Positions 24,051-33,500 of a stretch of 64,000 nucleotides of DNA are shown here, piece by piece. Origin of the DNA: DAOTXL01 sp034435455 (GTDB lineage: Bacteria > Chloroflexota > Anaerolineae > JAAYZQ01); NCBI GenBank assembly GCA_034435455.1, contig DAOTXL010000024.1, forward strand, positions 1-64,000, written 5' to 3'. The position numbers were made by a program, and so were the translations under genes. The notes below the pieces were generated by a model. It made no database searches and was not told the origin of the DNA. It saw only the letters and a program-made list of their open reading frames with translations. The stretch's first letter is position 1. Every line of letters starts with the position of its first letter.

Positions 24051-27000
24051 ATGCGCATACCCAGGGCAGTACCGATGGAGTTTCATGTGTCCCGCCGGTC
24101 ACGGGACCGCTACCGGTTCGACGAGTCGCTGTTCACCCTGAGCGGCAATGTCATTTTCGCCAACCTGCACGCCGCCCGCCTCTTTGCCCAAAAGATGAAC
24201 GAGCGGCGCGATCTGGTCCACTTTCCCGAACAGGCGGTCAGGGCCGGGCAGATCAACGCGATGGGCCTGATTGACGAACTGTCCCACTATGTCGTCCAGA
24301 TCTACCGCCAGCAGGTAAACCCTCAGGTGATGGCCCAGGCCCTCGACTGGCTGCATGACCAACTGGGCCGGAGCGCAGTAGATGCCGCCCTGCGCCGCTT
24401 CGCCGACGAGTTCCCCCCTCTGGCCGTCTACCGCCGCGAAACGAGCCTGGATGCCTACCTGCAAGGCGAGACAGAAGGGGTGCCCAACTCCCAGATCGTG
24501 CTGGAAGAGATGCTGATGCTGTGGCTGGCGAACGCCAACCCGGCCTTTGCCCCCTTCCTGGAGCTGTTCGATGACGACAACCTGACCCGCGAAACGGTCT
24601 ATGCCCAGATCCCAGCGGCCCTCCACGACTTTTTTGAAAGCCAGCCCCGCTTTGGCCCCGATCACCAGAACCTGATCGATATGTTGCGCGCCCCGGCGCT
24701 GGCTCACCCCCATTCTCTGGAGGCGCAGTTGGAGTATATCCGTCAACGGTGGGGCCTGCTTTTGGGCCGCTACCTGTATCGCCTCCTGGGTGGCCTGGAC
24801 CTGATCCGCGAAGAGGAAAAAGCGGCCTTTTTAGGACCGGGACCGGCCCTGGTGTACGAGTATGGCGCGCTGGAGGCCGAGCCGGAGCGGTTCAGCGCCG
24901 ACCTGCACTGGATGCCCCGCCTGGTGCTTCTGGCCAAAAACAGCTACGTGTGGCTGCACCAGCTCTCCCAAAAGTACGAGCGGCCCATCACCCGCCTGGA
25001 CCAGATCCCCGACGAGGAGCTGGATACCCTGGCCCGCTGGGGCTTTACCGGGCTGTGGCTCATCGGCGTGTGGGAACGGAGCCCCGCCTCGCGCAAGATC
25101 AAGCAGTTGTGCGGCAACCCGGAGGCGGTGGCCTCGGCCTACTCCCTGTACGACTATGTCATCGCCGCCGACCTGGGCGGCCCGGAAGCCTACCGCAACC
25201 TCAAAGAACGAGCCTGGCAACGGGGCATCCGCCTGGCCAGCGATATGGTGCCCAACCATGTGGGCATCTATTCCCGCTGGGTGATCGAACACCCGGATTG
25301 GTTCATCTCCCTCGACTATAACCCGTTCCCATCCTATACCTTCAACGGGCCGGACCTGTCCGAAGACCCACGGGTGAGCCTCTTTATCGAGGATCACTAC
25401 TATGACCGCAGCGATGCCGCCGTCGTCTTTAAGCGGCTGGACCGCTGGACCGGCCACGTCCGCTACATCTACCACGGGAACGATGGCACCTCCATGCCCT
25501 GGAACGACACCGCCCAGCTCAACTACCTCAACCCGGAGGTGCGCGAGGCGGTCATCCAGACCATCCTCCACGTCGCCCGGCAGTTCCCCATCATCCGCTT
25601 CGACGCCGCCATGACCCTGACCAAACGCCACTACCAGCGCCTGTGGTTCCCGGAGCCGGGCACCGGGGGGGCCATCCCCACCCGCGCCGAGCACGGCCTG
25701 ACCCGGGAGCAGTTCGACGCGGCCATGCCGACCGAGTTCTGGCGCGAAGTGGTGGACCGGGTGGCCGCCGAGGCCCCCGATACCCTGCTGCTGGCTGAAG
25801 CCTTCTGGCTGTTGGAGGGTTATTTCGTGCGCACGTTGGGCATGCACCGCGTCTACAACAGCGCCTTCATGCACATGCTGCGCGACGAGGAGAACGCCAA
25901 ATACCGCCAGGTGATCAAGAACACCCTGGAATTTGACCCCGAGATCCTCAAGCGGTTCGTCAACTTTATGAACAACCCCGACGAAGAGACGGCCATTGTC
26001 CAGTTTGGCAAAGAGGACAAATATTTCGGCATCTGCACCCTGATGGCCACCCTGCCAGGGCTGCCGATGTTCGGCCATGGCCAGGTGGAGGGCCTGGCCG
26101 AAAAGTATGGCATGGAGTACCGCCGCGCCTACTGGAACGAAGAGCCGGACCGCCAACTGGTGGAGCGGCACGAACGCGAGATCTTTCCGCTGCTGCACCG
26201 CCGCTATCTGTTTGCCGACGTTCAAGATTTCCTGCTGTACGACTTTTTTACCCCAGAAGGCCACGTCAACGAGGATGTCTTTGCCTACTCCAATCGGATG
26301 GGAGAAGAACGAGCACTGGTTGTCTATCACAACAGGTATGCCACGGCGCAGGGTTGGATCAAAACATCGGTGGCTTATGCCGTCAAAACCGGGCAGGGCG
26401 ACCTACGCAAGCTGGTCCAACGCACCCTGGGCGATGGCCTGGGGCTGCATGACGACCCCAACTATTTCTGCCTGTTCCGCGACCAGGTCACCGGTCTGGA
26501 ATATATCCGCAACAGCCAGGAGCTGTGCGAAAACGGGCTGTATGTGGAACTGGATGCTTACAAGCGCCATGTCTTTCTCGACTGGCGTGAGGTGCCGGAT
26601 AACGAATGGCGTCAGTATGCCCAACTGGCCGCCTATCTGAACGGACGGGGCGTGCCCGGCATCGAAGAAGCGCTGCACGAACTGTTCCTGCAACCGATCC
26701 ACGGGCCGTTCCGCGAACTGGTCAATGCCGGCTACCTGCGCCATCTGATGGACAGCCGGGTGACAGGACCGGACGGGCGGGTAGACGCCGGCGTGATCGC
26801 CGAAGCCGAACGCCGGGCGCTGACCCTGCTGCGCGAGATCCAGAACTTGACCAGCGGCAACGGGGACCCGGAAGCGATTGCCCAGGAGATAGGCCGCAAG
26901 CTAGGTGCATTTTACGCTTTACGTTTTACGCTTTCCGCTTTACGCCTTACGTTTTACTCTTTACGCCCGACACCCGGAGTGTGGGGCACACTGCTGGGCT

Positions 27001-27503
27001 GGCTGTTCACCCACGCCCTGGGCAAGGTCGTGACTGAAACCGACTGGGCGGCGCAGAGCCGGAGCTGGCTGGATGAGTGGCTGCTGGGCAAACTGCTGGC
27101 CGGCGCGCTCCAGGAGCTGGGACTGGACGAGGGGGCGGCCTGGTGGGCGGTGGGGACGGTGAAAATCCTCATCAGCCACCAACAATGGTTTGATTTGGGG
27201 ATCACCGGAGAGGACCGGGCCTATCAGATCCTGACCTCCTGGCTCAAGGATGGCGAGGTCCAGCGGTTCCTCCAGGTCAACCGCTATCGGGGGGTGCTAT
27301 GGTTCAACCACGAGGCTTTTGGGCAACTGCTGGACTGGATGATGGCCGTGGCCGCCATCCAGATCGGCGCCGATCCGGAATGGACCGGGGAGGAAGCGGA
27401 TGAGAAGCTCGCCGCCTGCCGCCAGGTCCTCGAAAAGCTCCGGCAGGCCGAGGAGGTGTCCGGGTTCCAGGTGGTCAGGCTGCTGGAAGCGGCGCGGGAG
27501 TGA
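24051..27503 (+). CDS. GH13 alpha-amylase-family protein, very large
   Basis: This 1150-residue protein has a GH13 TIM barrel in the middle (about 330-720). Conserved regions are visible: region I DMVPNHVGIYS, region II IIRFDAAMTL with nucleophile Asp518, region III LLLAEAFWLLE with acid/base Glu583, and region IV FMNNPDE, where the usual His before Asp is Asn. The barrel is preceded by about 300 residues of helical sequence and followed by about 400 residues without a recognised domain. There is no signal peptide, so it acts in the cytoplasm, probably on maltodextrin, glycogen or trehalose-type glucans. GGAGAGGATC precedes ATG 24051. A low-complexity TTTACGC-type repeat is inserted in frame at residues about 954-973. 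Confidence 0.88.
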   Translation: MRIPRAVPMEFHVSRRSRDRYRFDESLFTLSGNVIFANLHAARLFAQKMNERRDLVHFPEQAVRAGQINAMGLIDELSHYVVQIYRQQVNPQVMAQALDWLHDQLGRSAVDAALRRFADEFPPLAVYRRETSLDAYLQGETEGVPNSQIVLEEMLMLWLANANPAFAPFLELFDDDNLTRETVYAQIPAALHDFFESQPRFGPDHQNLIDMLRAPALAHPHSLEAQLEYIRQRWGLLLGRYLYRLLGGLDLIREEEKAAFLGPGPALVYEYGALEAEPERFSADLHWMPRLVLLAKNSYVWLHQLSQKYERPITRLDQIPDEELDTLARWGFTGLWLIGVWERSPASRKIKQLCGNPEAVASAYSLYDYVIAADLGGPEAYRNLKERAWQRGIRLASDMVPNHVGIYSRWVIEHPDWFISLDYNPFPSYTFNGPDLSEDPRVSLFIEDHYYDRSDAAVVFKRLDRWTGHVRYIYHGNDGTSMPWNDTAQLNYLNPEVREAVIQTILHVARQFPIIRFDAAMTLTKRHYQRLWFPEPGTGGAIPTRAEHGLTREQFDAAMPTEFWREVVDRVAAEAPDTLLLAEAFWLLEGYFVRTLGMHRVYNSAFMHMLRDEENAKYRQVIKNTLEFDPEILKRFVNFMNNPDEETAIVQFGKEDKYFGICTLMATLPGLPMFGHGQVEGLAEKYGMEYRRAYWNEEPDRQLVERHEREIFPLLHRRYLFADVQDFLLYDFFTPEGHVNEDVFAYSNRMGEERALVVYHNRYATAQGWIKTSVAYAVKTGQGDLRKLVQRTLGDGLGLHDDPNYFCLFRDQVTGLEYIRNSQELCENGLYVELDAYKRHVFLDWREVPDNEWRQYAQLAAYLNGRGVPGIEEALHELFLQPIHGPFRELVNAGYLRHLMDSRVTGPDGRVDAGVIAEAERRALTLLREIQNLTSGNGDPEAIAQEIGRKLGAFYALRFTLSALRLTFYSLRPTPGVWGTLLGWLFTHALGKVVTETDWAAQSRSWLDEWLLGKLLAGALQELGLDEGAAWWAVGTVKILISHQQWFDLGITGEDRAYQILTSWLKDGEVQRFLQVNRYRGVLWFNHEAFGQLLDWMMAVAAIQIGADPEWTGEEADEKLAACRQVLEKLRQAEEVSGFQVVRLLEAARE
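26910..26969 (+). repeat. TTTACG-type low-complexity repeat inside the GH13 gene
   Basis: About eight degenerate copies of TTTACGC/TTTTACG in 60 bases encode FYALRFTLSALRLTFYSLRP in frame. A similar short stretch (CCTTTACGCTTTACT) occurs in the gap after the MurF-Alr gene (43930-43944), which suggests a spreading intergenic element. Confidence 0.75.
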
Positions 27504-27585
27504 AGCGGCGGCCTGGTAACCTGGATGAGTCAGGGATAGTTCTTGACCATTCATTGCCCAGAGGGTGGTCATGGAGGAAATGGTT

Positions 27586-28362
27586 ATGAAAAATATCATC
27601 AGGCAGATCGCCGTCGTCCTGTCTACGCTGGGTGTGATCGTTGTGAACGGGCTGGCCAATGCCCTGCCCCTCAACGGCCAGACTACCGGCGAGATCTCGG
27701 ACCGGTTCCAGGTCTACTTTGTGCCGGCCGGCTATGTCTTTGCCATCTGGGGGGTGATCTATCTGGCCCTGATCGGCTATTCCGTCTACCAGGCGCTGCC
27801 TTCGCAGCGGGACAACCCCCGCCTGCAGCGCAGCGGCTGGCTCTATGTCGTGAGCTGCGCGGCCAACATCGCCTGGCTGTTCCTGTGGCACTATGAGTTC
27901 TTTGTGTGGACCCTTGTGGCCATGGGCGCGCTGCTGCTGTGCCTGATTGCCATCTACCTCACCCTGGGCATCGGCCGCTGCCGGACCTCCGCCGCCGGGA
28001 TGTGGTTGACCCATGTGCCGTTCAGCCTCTACCTGGGCTGGATCACCGTAGCCACCATCGCCAACGCCACCTCGCTGCTGGACTACCTCCACTGGGATCG
28101 CTGGGGGCTTGCCCCTGAATGGTGGGCGGTCATCATGCTGGCCGTCGCCACAGCCATCACCCTGCTGATCCGCCTGACCCGGGGCGAGGTGGTCTACCTG
28201 GCGGTCATTGTCTGGGCTTTCGCCGGCATCGCCGTCAAACACAGCGCCACGCTCATCGTCGCTGTCGCCGCCTGGATTGCGGCGGGGCTCGTGGTGCTGA
28301 TGTTCCTGATCCCCGGCCGGAAACCGGCGGTGCCCCGTGAGGGCATCCGCGACCGCTGGTGA
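27586..28362 (+). CDS. TspO/MBR-like tryptophan-rich sensory protein
   Basis: This 258-residue membrane protein has about eight hydrophobic segments. The N-terminal part shows the TspO pattern: VPAGYVFAIWGVIYLALIGYSVYQ (first 20 residues of that motif matter most: Pro, Trp-Gly), AANIAWLFLWHYEFF and HVPFSLYLGWITVATIAN. Ordinary TspO proteins are about 150-160 residues and five-helix; this is a longer form with extra C-terminal helices, as seen in some bacterial relatives. TspO binds tetrapyrroles and other ligands in membranes. ATG 27586 has GGAGG eight bases upstream; the upstream in-frame ATG at 27565 has no comparable site. Confidence 0.82.
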   Translation: MKNIIRQIAVVLSTLGVIVVNGLANALPLNGQTTGEISDRFQVYFVPAGYVFAIWGVIYLALIGYSVYQALPSQRDNPRLQRSGWLYVVSCAANIAWLFLWHYEFFVWTLVAMGALLLCLIAIYLTLGIGRCRTSAAGMWLTHVPFSLYLGWITVATIANATSLLDYLHWDRWGLAPEWWAVIMLAVATAITLLIRLTRGEVVYLAVIVWAFAGIAVKHSATLIVAVAAWIAAGLVVLMFLIPGRKPAVPREGIRDRW

Positions 28363-28374
28363 ACGGACGGCCAG

Positions 28375-29667
28375 ATGGGCAAACACCTGCGCCGGCTCCT
28401 GCCGCTCGGGGCCGGGCTGCTGCTCCTGGCCGCGGTGTGGTTCGGCTACAGCACCGACGCTCAGGTGACCGGCCTGCGCAATATCCTCCACTACAGGCTT
28501 GTCCGGCTGATGGGCGGTCCCAAGGTTCACCGCGACGAGCCGCCGGGCAGCATCACCGGCACGGTCCGCGACGTCGAGGGGCGACCCCTTGCCGGCGCAG
28601 TGGTGCTGGTGGCCTCGCCGGCGGGCGACACCTATGCCGCTGAGACCGGTCCCGATGGATACTACCGCCTGGCCGATGTGCCACCGGGCCGCTATGTGCC
28701 GGTGGCCGGCAAGCGCGGATATGAGGACGCCCTGCCCCAAACCTGCCTCGATGGCCTGTGCAAAAAGCACACGGTCGCGGTGCGGGCAGGGCGCGAAAGG
28801 CAAAAGGTGGACCTGACCCTCATCCCTGCCCAACCACCGGAGATCGCCGTGAACGGATCGCTCCTCATCAGCCCGACCCTGGTGGCCGAAACCATCGCCC
28901 CACTGCCCGGCCAGGCCCGGCGCACTAACTTTAGCTTCGAACGGGCCGGCCGGCGGATCAACGATTGCTGGCTCTATGAACCGGTCGAGGGGGAAGGGCT
29001 GCTGCCCACGCTGCTGCTGATCTTGCCGGGGCCGGTGCTCACCTGGGAGATCGTGCCGGTGCCCTTTGCCGCTCAGGGGTTCAGCGTGCTGGCCTGTTAT
29101 CCCCTGCGCGGCACCGACATCGACGGCGACGCCGCCGACCTCCTGACGGCCCTGGAATACCTGCGCCAGGGCCGGCTCCCCTCCCGCGCCGACCCGGAAC
29201 GGCTGGCCCTTGTTGGGGCCAGCTTTACCTCCCTGCACGTCTATCGCCTGTTGGGGCTGACCGACCGGTTCGACGTGGCCCTGGTGCTGGGCGGCATGGC
29301 CGACGGCTTTGCCTTCCGCCATGACGTGGAGATGGGCACTGCCCACACCCGCCCGCCCTTTGACCAGGTGCTCATGGCTCTGGGCTTTCCCAACAGCTCG
29401 CCGGAGCTCTATTTCAAGTACAGCGTGCTCTTTCACCTGCAGGGCCTGCCCCCCCTGTGTCTCCTGCACGGGATGGATGACGAACTATCGCCCTTTTCCC
29501 AAAGTGTGCAATTGGCCGACGAGCTGGCCCGCCGGGGGATGCCCTACAAGTTCCACGCCTACGCCGGGCTGAAGCACTACTTTTCCACCAGCACCGACGA
29601 TGCCACCACGCAGCAGATGTTCCACGACTCCCTGAGCTGCCTGCGCCGGTGGCTCCAGGGGCAGTGA
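28375..29667 (+). CDS. Secreted alpha/beta hydrolase with carboxypeptidase-regulatory-like domain
   Basis: This 430-residue protein begins with an export signal or anchor (LLPLGAGLLLLAAVWFGY, about 8-25), then a carboxypeptidase-regulatory-like beta domain (about 58-140, GSITGTVRDVEGRPLAGAVV) and an alpha/beta hydrolase (about 195-430). The nucleophile is probably the Ser in LVGASFTSLH; LLHGMDDELSPFS and GLKHYFS supply the candidate Asp and His. It looks like a prolyl oligopeptidase/acetyl-esterase-type enzyme; substrate unknown. It lies 12 bases after the TspO-like gene and is followed by the sortase gene, so the three may be co-transcribed. Confidence 0.82.
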   Translation: MGKHLRRLLPLGAGLLLLAAVWFGYSTDAQVTGLRNILHYRLVRLMGGPKVHRDEPPGSITGTVRDVEGRPLAGAVVLVASPAGDTYAAETGPDGYYRLADVPPGRYVPVAGKRGYEDALPQTCLDGLCKKHTVAVRAGRERQKVDLTLIPAQPPEIAVNGSLLISPTLVAETIAPLPGQARRTNFSFERAGRRINDCWLYEPVEGEGLLPTLLLILPGPVLTWEIVPVPFAAQGFSVLACYPLRGTDIDGDAADLLTALEYLRQGRLPSRADPERLALVGASFTSLHVYRLLGLTDRFDVALVLGGMADGFAFRHDVEMGTAHTRPPFDQVLMALGFPNSSPELYFKYSVLFHLQGLPPLCLLHGMDDELSPFSQSVQLADELARRGMPYKFHAYAGLKHYFSTSTDDATTQQMFHDSLSCLRRWLQGQ

Positions 29668-29697
29668 ACGATGGGCCTGTCCGCTGCCGGAGAGGGT

Positions 29698-30615
29698 ATG
29701 GAGAGCCGGGAAAACCGTTCGCCGTGCAACCGGCGGGGCTTCTCAAAGGTAGCGCCCGCCCTGTCCAGGTGGATGCTGATCCTGGGCGGGTTGCTGATCC
29801 TGGCCGGCCTGGGTTGGGAGGCGTGGTTGCGGCTGAACGCCCCGCCCCCTCCCACCCTCACCGCGGCGGGGGCGGTCGTCCTGGCCGTGACCGCCCCCCC
29901 TGAACCGACGGCGCAGCCGGCCGTGACGGCAACCCCACCCGGCCCCGACCCCACCCTCGCGCCGCAGCCATCGGCTACCCCGGCCGACGGGGGGCCGACA
30001 CCGGAATTCCTGCCCGAGTGGCCGACCGTCGCCCCGCCCTCCACACCCCCGCCCGGCAGCCCGCCGGTGACGCCATCCCCCTTGCCGCCTCGACCGGTGC
30101 CCACCGCCGGCCTGCTGCCGCCGGCCCACGCCCCCCCCACCCGCATCGTCGCCCCGGCCATCGGGTTAGACGCCCGGGTGGTGCCGATGGGCTGGGAATT
30201 GGTCAGCCGCCAGGGCACCTTCCTCTCCGAGTGGGTCGTGCCCGAAAATGCGGCCGGCTGGCACAAGAACTCGGCCCTGCCGGGCCACGGCGGGAATGTG
30301 GTCCTCTCCGGCCACCACAACATCGCCGGCAAGGTGTTTCGCTACGTGGTGGACCTGGCGCCGGGGGATGAAATCACCCTGTATGCCGACGGCAGGGCCT
30401 ACCGCTATGTTGTGACCGAAAAGTATATCCTGAAGGAAGCGGGCATGCCCCTTTCGGTGCGCAAGACAAACGCCCAATGGATCATGCCCACCGCCGACGA
30501 GCGGCTGACCCTGGTCACCTGCTGGCCGTACGAATGGCCTGGCAACTCCCACCGGGTCATCGTCGTCGCCAGGCCGGTGTCTGGCCGGGCGCCGGCCGAT
30601 CAGGAGCAGCGGTAG
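29698..30615 (+). CDS. Sortase (class D/E-like transpeptidase)
   Basis: This 305-residue protein has a membrane anchor (about 26-40), a long Pro/Thr/Ala-rich linker (48-155), and a C-terminal sortase beta-barrel. The catalytic triad is visible: His206 (LSGHHNIAGK), Cys275 (LVTCWPYEW) and Arg286 (NSHRVIVVARP). Sortases attach secreted proteins to the cell wall or polymerise pilins. GGAGAGGGT lies before ATG 29698; an ATG nine codons upstream is less well placed. No protein in the window has an LPxTG-type signal that I can see, but three secreted proteins share a YLPL-type motif. Confidence 0.88.
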   Translation: MESRENRSPCNRRGFSKVAPALSRWMLILGGLLILAGLGWEAWLRLNAPPPPTLTAAGAVVLAVTAPPEPTAQPAVTATPPGPDPTLAPQPSATPADGGPTPEFLPEWPTVAPPSTPPPGSPPVTPSPLPPRPVPTAGLLPPAHAPPTRIVAPAIGLDARVVPMGWELVSRQGTFLSEWVVPENAAGWHKNSALPGHGGNVVLSGHHNIAGKVFRYVVDLAPGDEITLYADGRAYRYVVTEKYILKEAGMPLSVRKTNAQWIMPTADERLTLVTCWPYEWPGNSHRVIVVARPVSGRAPADQEQR

Positions 30616-31602
30616 CTATTTCCCCCGGCGGGGCAGGGCATATCCCAACCGCTGCAGCTCCTTCTCGTCCTCCCGCCACTTTTTGCGGACCTTGACCCAC
30701 AGCTCCAGGTAGACGCGGGTGCCCAGCAGATCTTCGATCTCGCGGCGGGCATCGGCGCCGATCCGCTTGATCATCTCCCCGCCGCGGCCCAGGACGATGG
30801 CCTTTTGCGTATCGCGCTCGACCAGGATCGTGGCGCCGATGTAGGTCAGCTCCGCGCTGCGCTCCCGAAACTGGTCCACGACCACAGCTATCGAGTGGGG
30901 CACCTCCTGATGCAGGTGGCGCAGGGCCTGCTCGCGGACCAACTCGGCGGCCAGAAAGCGCAACTGCTGGTCGGTGACCTGCTCTTCGGGGTAGTAACGA
31001 GGGCCGGGAGGCAGCCGCTCGATGATCGCCTCCAGCAGACGGTCGCGGTTGTCGCCACGCAGGGCAGAGATGAGGAATGGGCGGAAATCGCCCAAATCCT
31101 GATACGCTCTGGCATGGCCGGCGGCCTCCTCCGGCGAGAGCAAATCGGCCTTGTTCAGGACCAGGAGGACCGGCGCGTGGCATCGCTGGCGCAAGAGGGC
31201 GGCGATCTGGCGGTCCTCCTCGTCGGGCGGCTGAGAAATGTCGGTTAAAAAGAGCACCAGGTCGGCGTCGGGGATGGCCCGCACGGCCGTCTCGACCATA
31301 TACCGGCCCAGCCTGTGCAGGGGTTGATGGATGCCCGGCGTGTCCACAAAGATGATCTGGGCATCGGCGGCATCGCCCCGCGCCCGTTCCAGGGTCAGGA
31401 TGCCCAGCAGCCGGTTGCGCGTCGTCTGCGGCTTCTCGGAGACGATGGCGATCTTTTGCCCCAGGTAGGCGTTCATCAGGGTGGACTTGCCCACGTTGGG
31501 CTTGCCCACCACCGCCACAAAGCCGGAGCGATGGTCGGGGGGCAGGTCTTCGGGCAACAGGGACAGCTCGGGCGTTGCCCCGGCAGGTTCATCCTGGCTC
31601 AT
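30616..31602 (-). CDS. era: GTPase Era
   Basis: This 328-residue protein is slightly longer than typical Era (about 300). It has G1 GKPNVGKST, G2-region KPQTTRN, G3 DTPGIH, G4 NKAD, and a C-terminal KH domain (RGGEMIKRIGADARREIEDLLG) for binding the 3' end of 16S rRNA. Era helps mature the 30S ribosomal subunit. The N-terminal 25 residues are an acidic, Pro-rich extension. It overlaps the end of the DUF2804 gene start-to-stop and is probably co-transcribed with it. Confidence 0.96.
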   Translation of the reverse strand: MSQDEPAGATPELSLLPEDLPPDHRSGFVAVVGKPNVGKSTLMNAYLGQKIAIVSEKPQTTRNRLLGILTLERARGDAADAQIIFVDTPGIHQPLHRLGRYMVETAVRAIPDADLVLFLTDISQPPDEEDRQIAALLRQRCHAPVLLVLNKADLLSPEEAAGHARAYQDLGDFRPFLISALRGDNRDRLLEAIIERLPPGPRYYPEEQVTDQQLRFLAAELVREQALRHLHQEVPHSIAVVVDQFRERSAELTYIGATILVERDTQKAIVLGRGGEMIKRIGADARREIEDLLGTRVYLELWVKVRKKWREDEKELQRLGYALPRRGK

Positions 31603-31607
31603 GGTCC

Positions 31608-32639
31608 CTACCACCGGGCGTGGTGCTCCTCGGCAAAGCCGACGATGCCGTCCACCGCGATCGTTTCGCCATCATCGGTGGTCACCGTGCCGGCATAGTG
31701 GCCGAACATCTGGTGCACCTCGCTGGCGATGAGCAGCAGGTTGGTCCGAGCCGTCCGGTCATAAAAGGGCGCGAACTCCAGGTCCAGCCGTCCGTCGGGG
31801 GAGGCCATGTGCCAGGGGCGCATAAAGTTGGCCGGGTCGTAGTTAAAGCGCACCTCACCCAGCTTGTGGAGGCGGCCGTTGAGGATGATGGCGTTTTCGG
31901 TCGCCGCCGAGGTGTCGCCAAAGCCAAAGCCCAGGTTCAGCCCCAGAGTGCGCCCGTCGGGTAGAAAGGCCGAGGCGCTGGCCCACACCCAGAAGGAGCG
32001 GTACTCCCACACGCCCCGGCCCCAGTCGAGGTTGCCCAGACATCCGGTTGGGCGGACCTCGAAGCGCCGGCCCTGGTATTCCACCCAACCCTCGGCCGGC
32101 AGGCAGTTGATCTTGCGGTTGTAGTAGAAGCGTTTGCCGGGGATGGGGATGACGATGGTCATAGATTCGTGCGTCGGCGACAGCCCCAGCCGCAGTTCGG
32201 CGTTCAGGCCCTGCCCTGCAAAGCCCGGCCAGGCCACGGCCAGACGCCGACCCGCCGGCTCGGCAGTGAAGGTCAGGCGCACCCGGCCGTTGTCGAAAGA
32301 GGCGGTGCCCTCGGTGCTGTTGCGCGGCAGGGTGATGCCCCGGGCCAGGGGCAAGGTCAGCGTTTCCTCCTGGTGTCGTCGTTCCTGGAAATCCACCACG
32401 TAGGCAAAGACCTGCCCGGCGTAGCCCAGGTCGGCCAGGGTAAAGGAAAAATAGTGGGTCGGCGTGGTCAGGCCGTAATAGTCCCACCGTTTGAGACGCA
32501 GGGGCTGGAGAAAGCGGAGCCGGTAAAAGCCGACCTTTTCCAGGTTGCAGTCCAGGAGCGGCTGCCTGGCCCAGCCAACCTGGACCAGTTCGCCCCGCTC
32601 GTTCAGGAGCGGGGAGGGGGTGGTCAATTCACGTTGCAT
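31608..32639 (-). CDS. DUF2804 domain protein
   Basis: This 343-residue protein matches the DUF2804 family by its overall pattern: an N-terminal LLNERGELVQVGWARQPLLD, then KRWDYYGLTTPTHYFSFTLAD, a central FYYNRKINCLPAEG segment and LDWGRGVWEYRSFWVWASAS near the middle. It is a soluble beta-rich protein with no signal peptide. The function of the family is unknown to me. The gene overlaps the era start by a few bases. Confidence 0.85.
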   Translation of the reverse strand: MQRELTTPSPLLNERGELVQVGWARQPLLDCNLEKVGFYRLRFLQPLRLKRWDYYGLTTPTHYFSFTLADLGYAGQVFAYVVDFQERRHQEETLTLPLARGITLPRNSTEGTASFDNGRVRLTFTAEPAGRRLAVAWPGFAGQGLNAELRLGLSPTHESMTIVIPIPGKRFYYNRKINCLPAEGWVEYQGRRFEVRPTGCLGNLDWGRGVWEYRSFWVWASASAFLPDGRTLGLNLGFGFGDTSAATENAIILNGRLHKLGEVRFNYDPANFMRPWHMASPDGRLDLEFAPFYDRTARTNLLLIASEVHQMFGHYAGTVTTDDGETIAVDGIVGFAEEHHARW

Positions 32640-32700
32640 GGTTCATACCTCCACGGTCTCTCGACAATTCCTCTCCCCCCCGGCTTCTTTGAAAATAGGT

Positions 32701-32743
32701 GGCGGATGGTATCCCCTGGGCAGCCGCGAGGGCTGCCCCTACC
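32701..32743 (+). repeat. Dispersed 43-bp repeat, copy 2
   Basis: Copy of the 23204-23246 element in the opposite orientation, beginning GGCGGATGGTATCCCCTGGG. A perfect palindrome CTCTCTCCGCGGAGAGAG follows at about 32748-32765. It fills the gap between the transporter and DUF2804 genes. Confidence 0.8.
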
Positions 32744-32800
32744 TCCTCTCTCCGCGGAGAGAGAGGGGTAGGGGTGGGGTCGGGCATTTGACCTCTTGGG

Positions 32801-33487
32801 CTATGTGGCCAGCCGGAAGGGGTTAAAGTCGGTGTCCACGTCGTACACATCCTCCTGCTCCGCCCGCTTTAAAAAGTCGGTGATCCGATAGGTGACCGGC
32901 GTCATGGCCGCTTCCACGCCACACTTGAACACATAGTTGGAAACGACGATGCTCCAGAACAGCGGCCAGGGCAGCGTCCCGGCAAAGGCAATGGTCACAA
33001 AGAGCAGGGTATCCACCCCCTCGCCTACCAGCGTGCTGCCGATGGTCCGCGTCCACAGCCAGCGGCCTTTTGTCAGGACCTTCATCCGGGCCAGGGTGTA
33101 AGAGTTGCTGAACTCCCCGGCAAAGTAGGCGAGGAGCGACCCCAGGACGATGCGCGGCGTGGTGCCCAGGATGGCCAGGTAGGCGTCCTGGTGCTCCCAG
33201 CCGGGCGCCGGCGGCAGCGCCCCCACCAGGGCCAGGACGGCGGCCATCAGGGCTGCGCAGCCGAATCCGGTCCAGATCACCCGCCGGCTGCGGCGGTAGC
33301 CGTATACCTCGGTCAAAATGTCGCCGAAAATGTAGCTGACGGGGAATAGCACCGTCCCCCCATCGAAGGTGAACGGCCCCAACAACAAGATTTTGCTCGA
33401 AGCGACGTTGCTGATGAGCAGCACCGCGACGAACAGGGCCTGGATCAGGTCGAAATATTTGTACCCCAACTCCCGGCCGTGAGACAT
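32801..33487 (-). CDS. Queuosine precursor transporter (YhhQ/VUT family)
   Basis: This 228-residue membrane protein has five to six hydrophobic segments and the family signature SNVASSKI, FPVSYIFGDILTEVYGYRRSR (key: Tyr-Ile-x-Gly-Asp, Glu-Val-Tyr-Gly) and GEFSNSYTLARMK. YhhQ-type proteins import queuine or preQ0/preQ1 for tRNA modification. It starts 13 bases after the glycosyltransferase stop with a purine-rich AAGGAGGACGACC upstream. Confidence 0.92.
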   Translation of the reverse strand: MSHGRELGYKYFDLIQALFVAVLLISNVASSKILLLGPFTFDGGTVLFPVSYIFGDILTEVYGYRRSRRVIWTGFGCAALMAAVLALVGALPPAPGWEHQDAYLAILGTTPRIVLGSLLAYFAGEFSNSYTLARMKVLTKGRWLWTRTIGSTLVGEGVDTLLFVTIAFAGTLPWPLFWSIVVSNYVFKCGVEAAMTPVTYRITDFLKRAEQEDVYDVDTDFNPFRLAT

Positions 33488-33500
33488 GGTCGTCCTCCTT

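Noticed and set aside
24831..29469. Long minus-strand frames opposite the GH13, TspO-like and hydrolase genes
   Set aside because: The plus-strand frames show catalytic motifs; the antisense ones show none.
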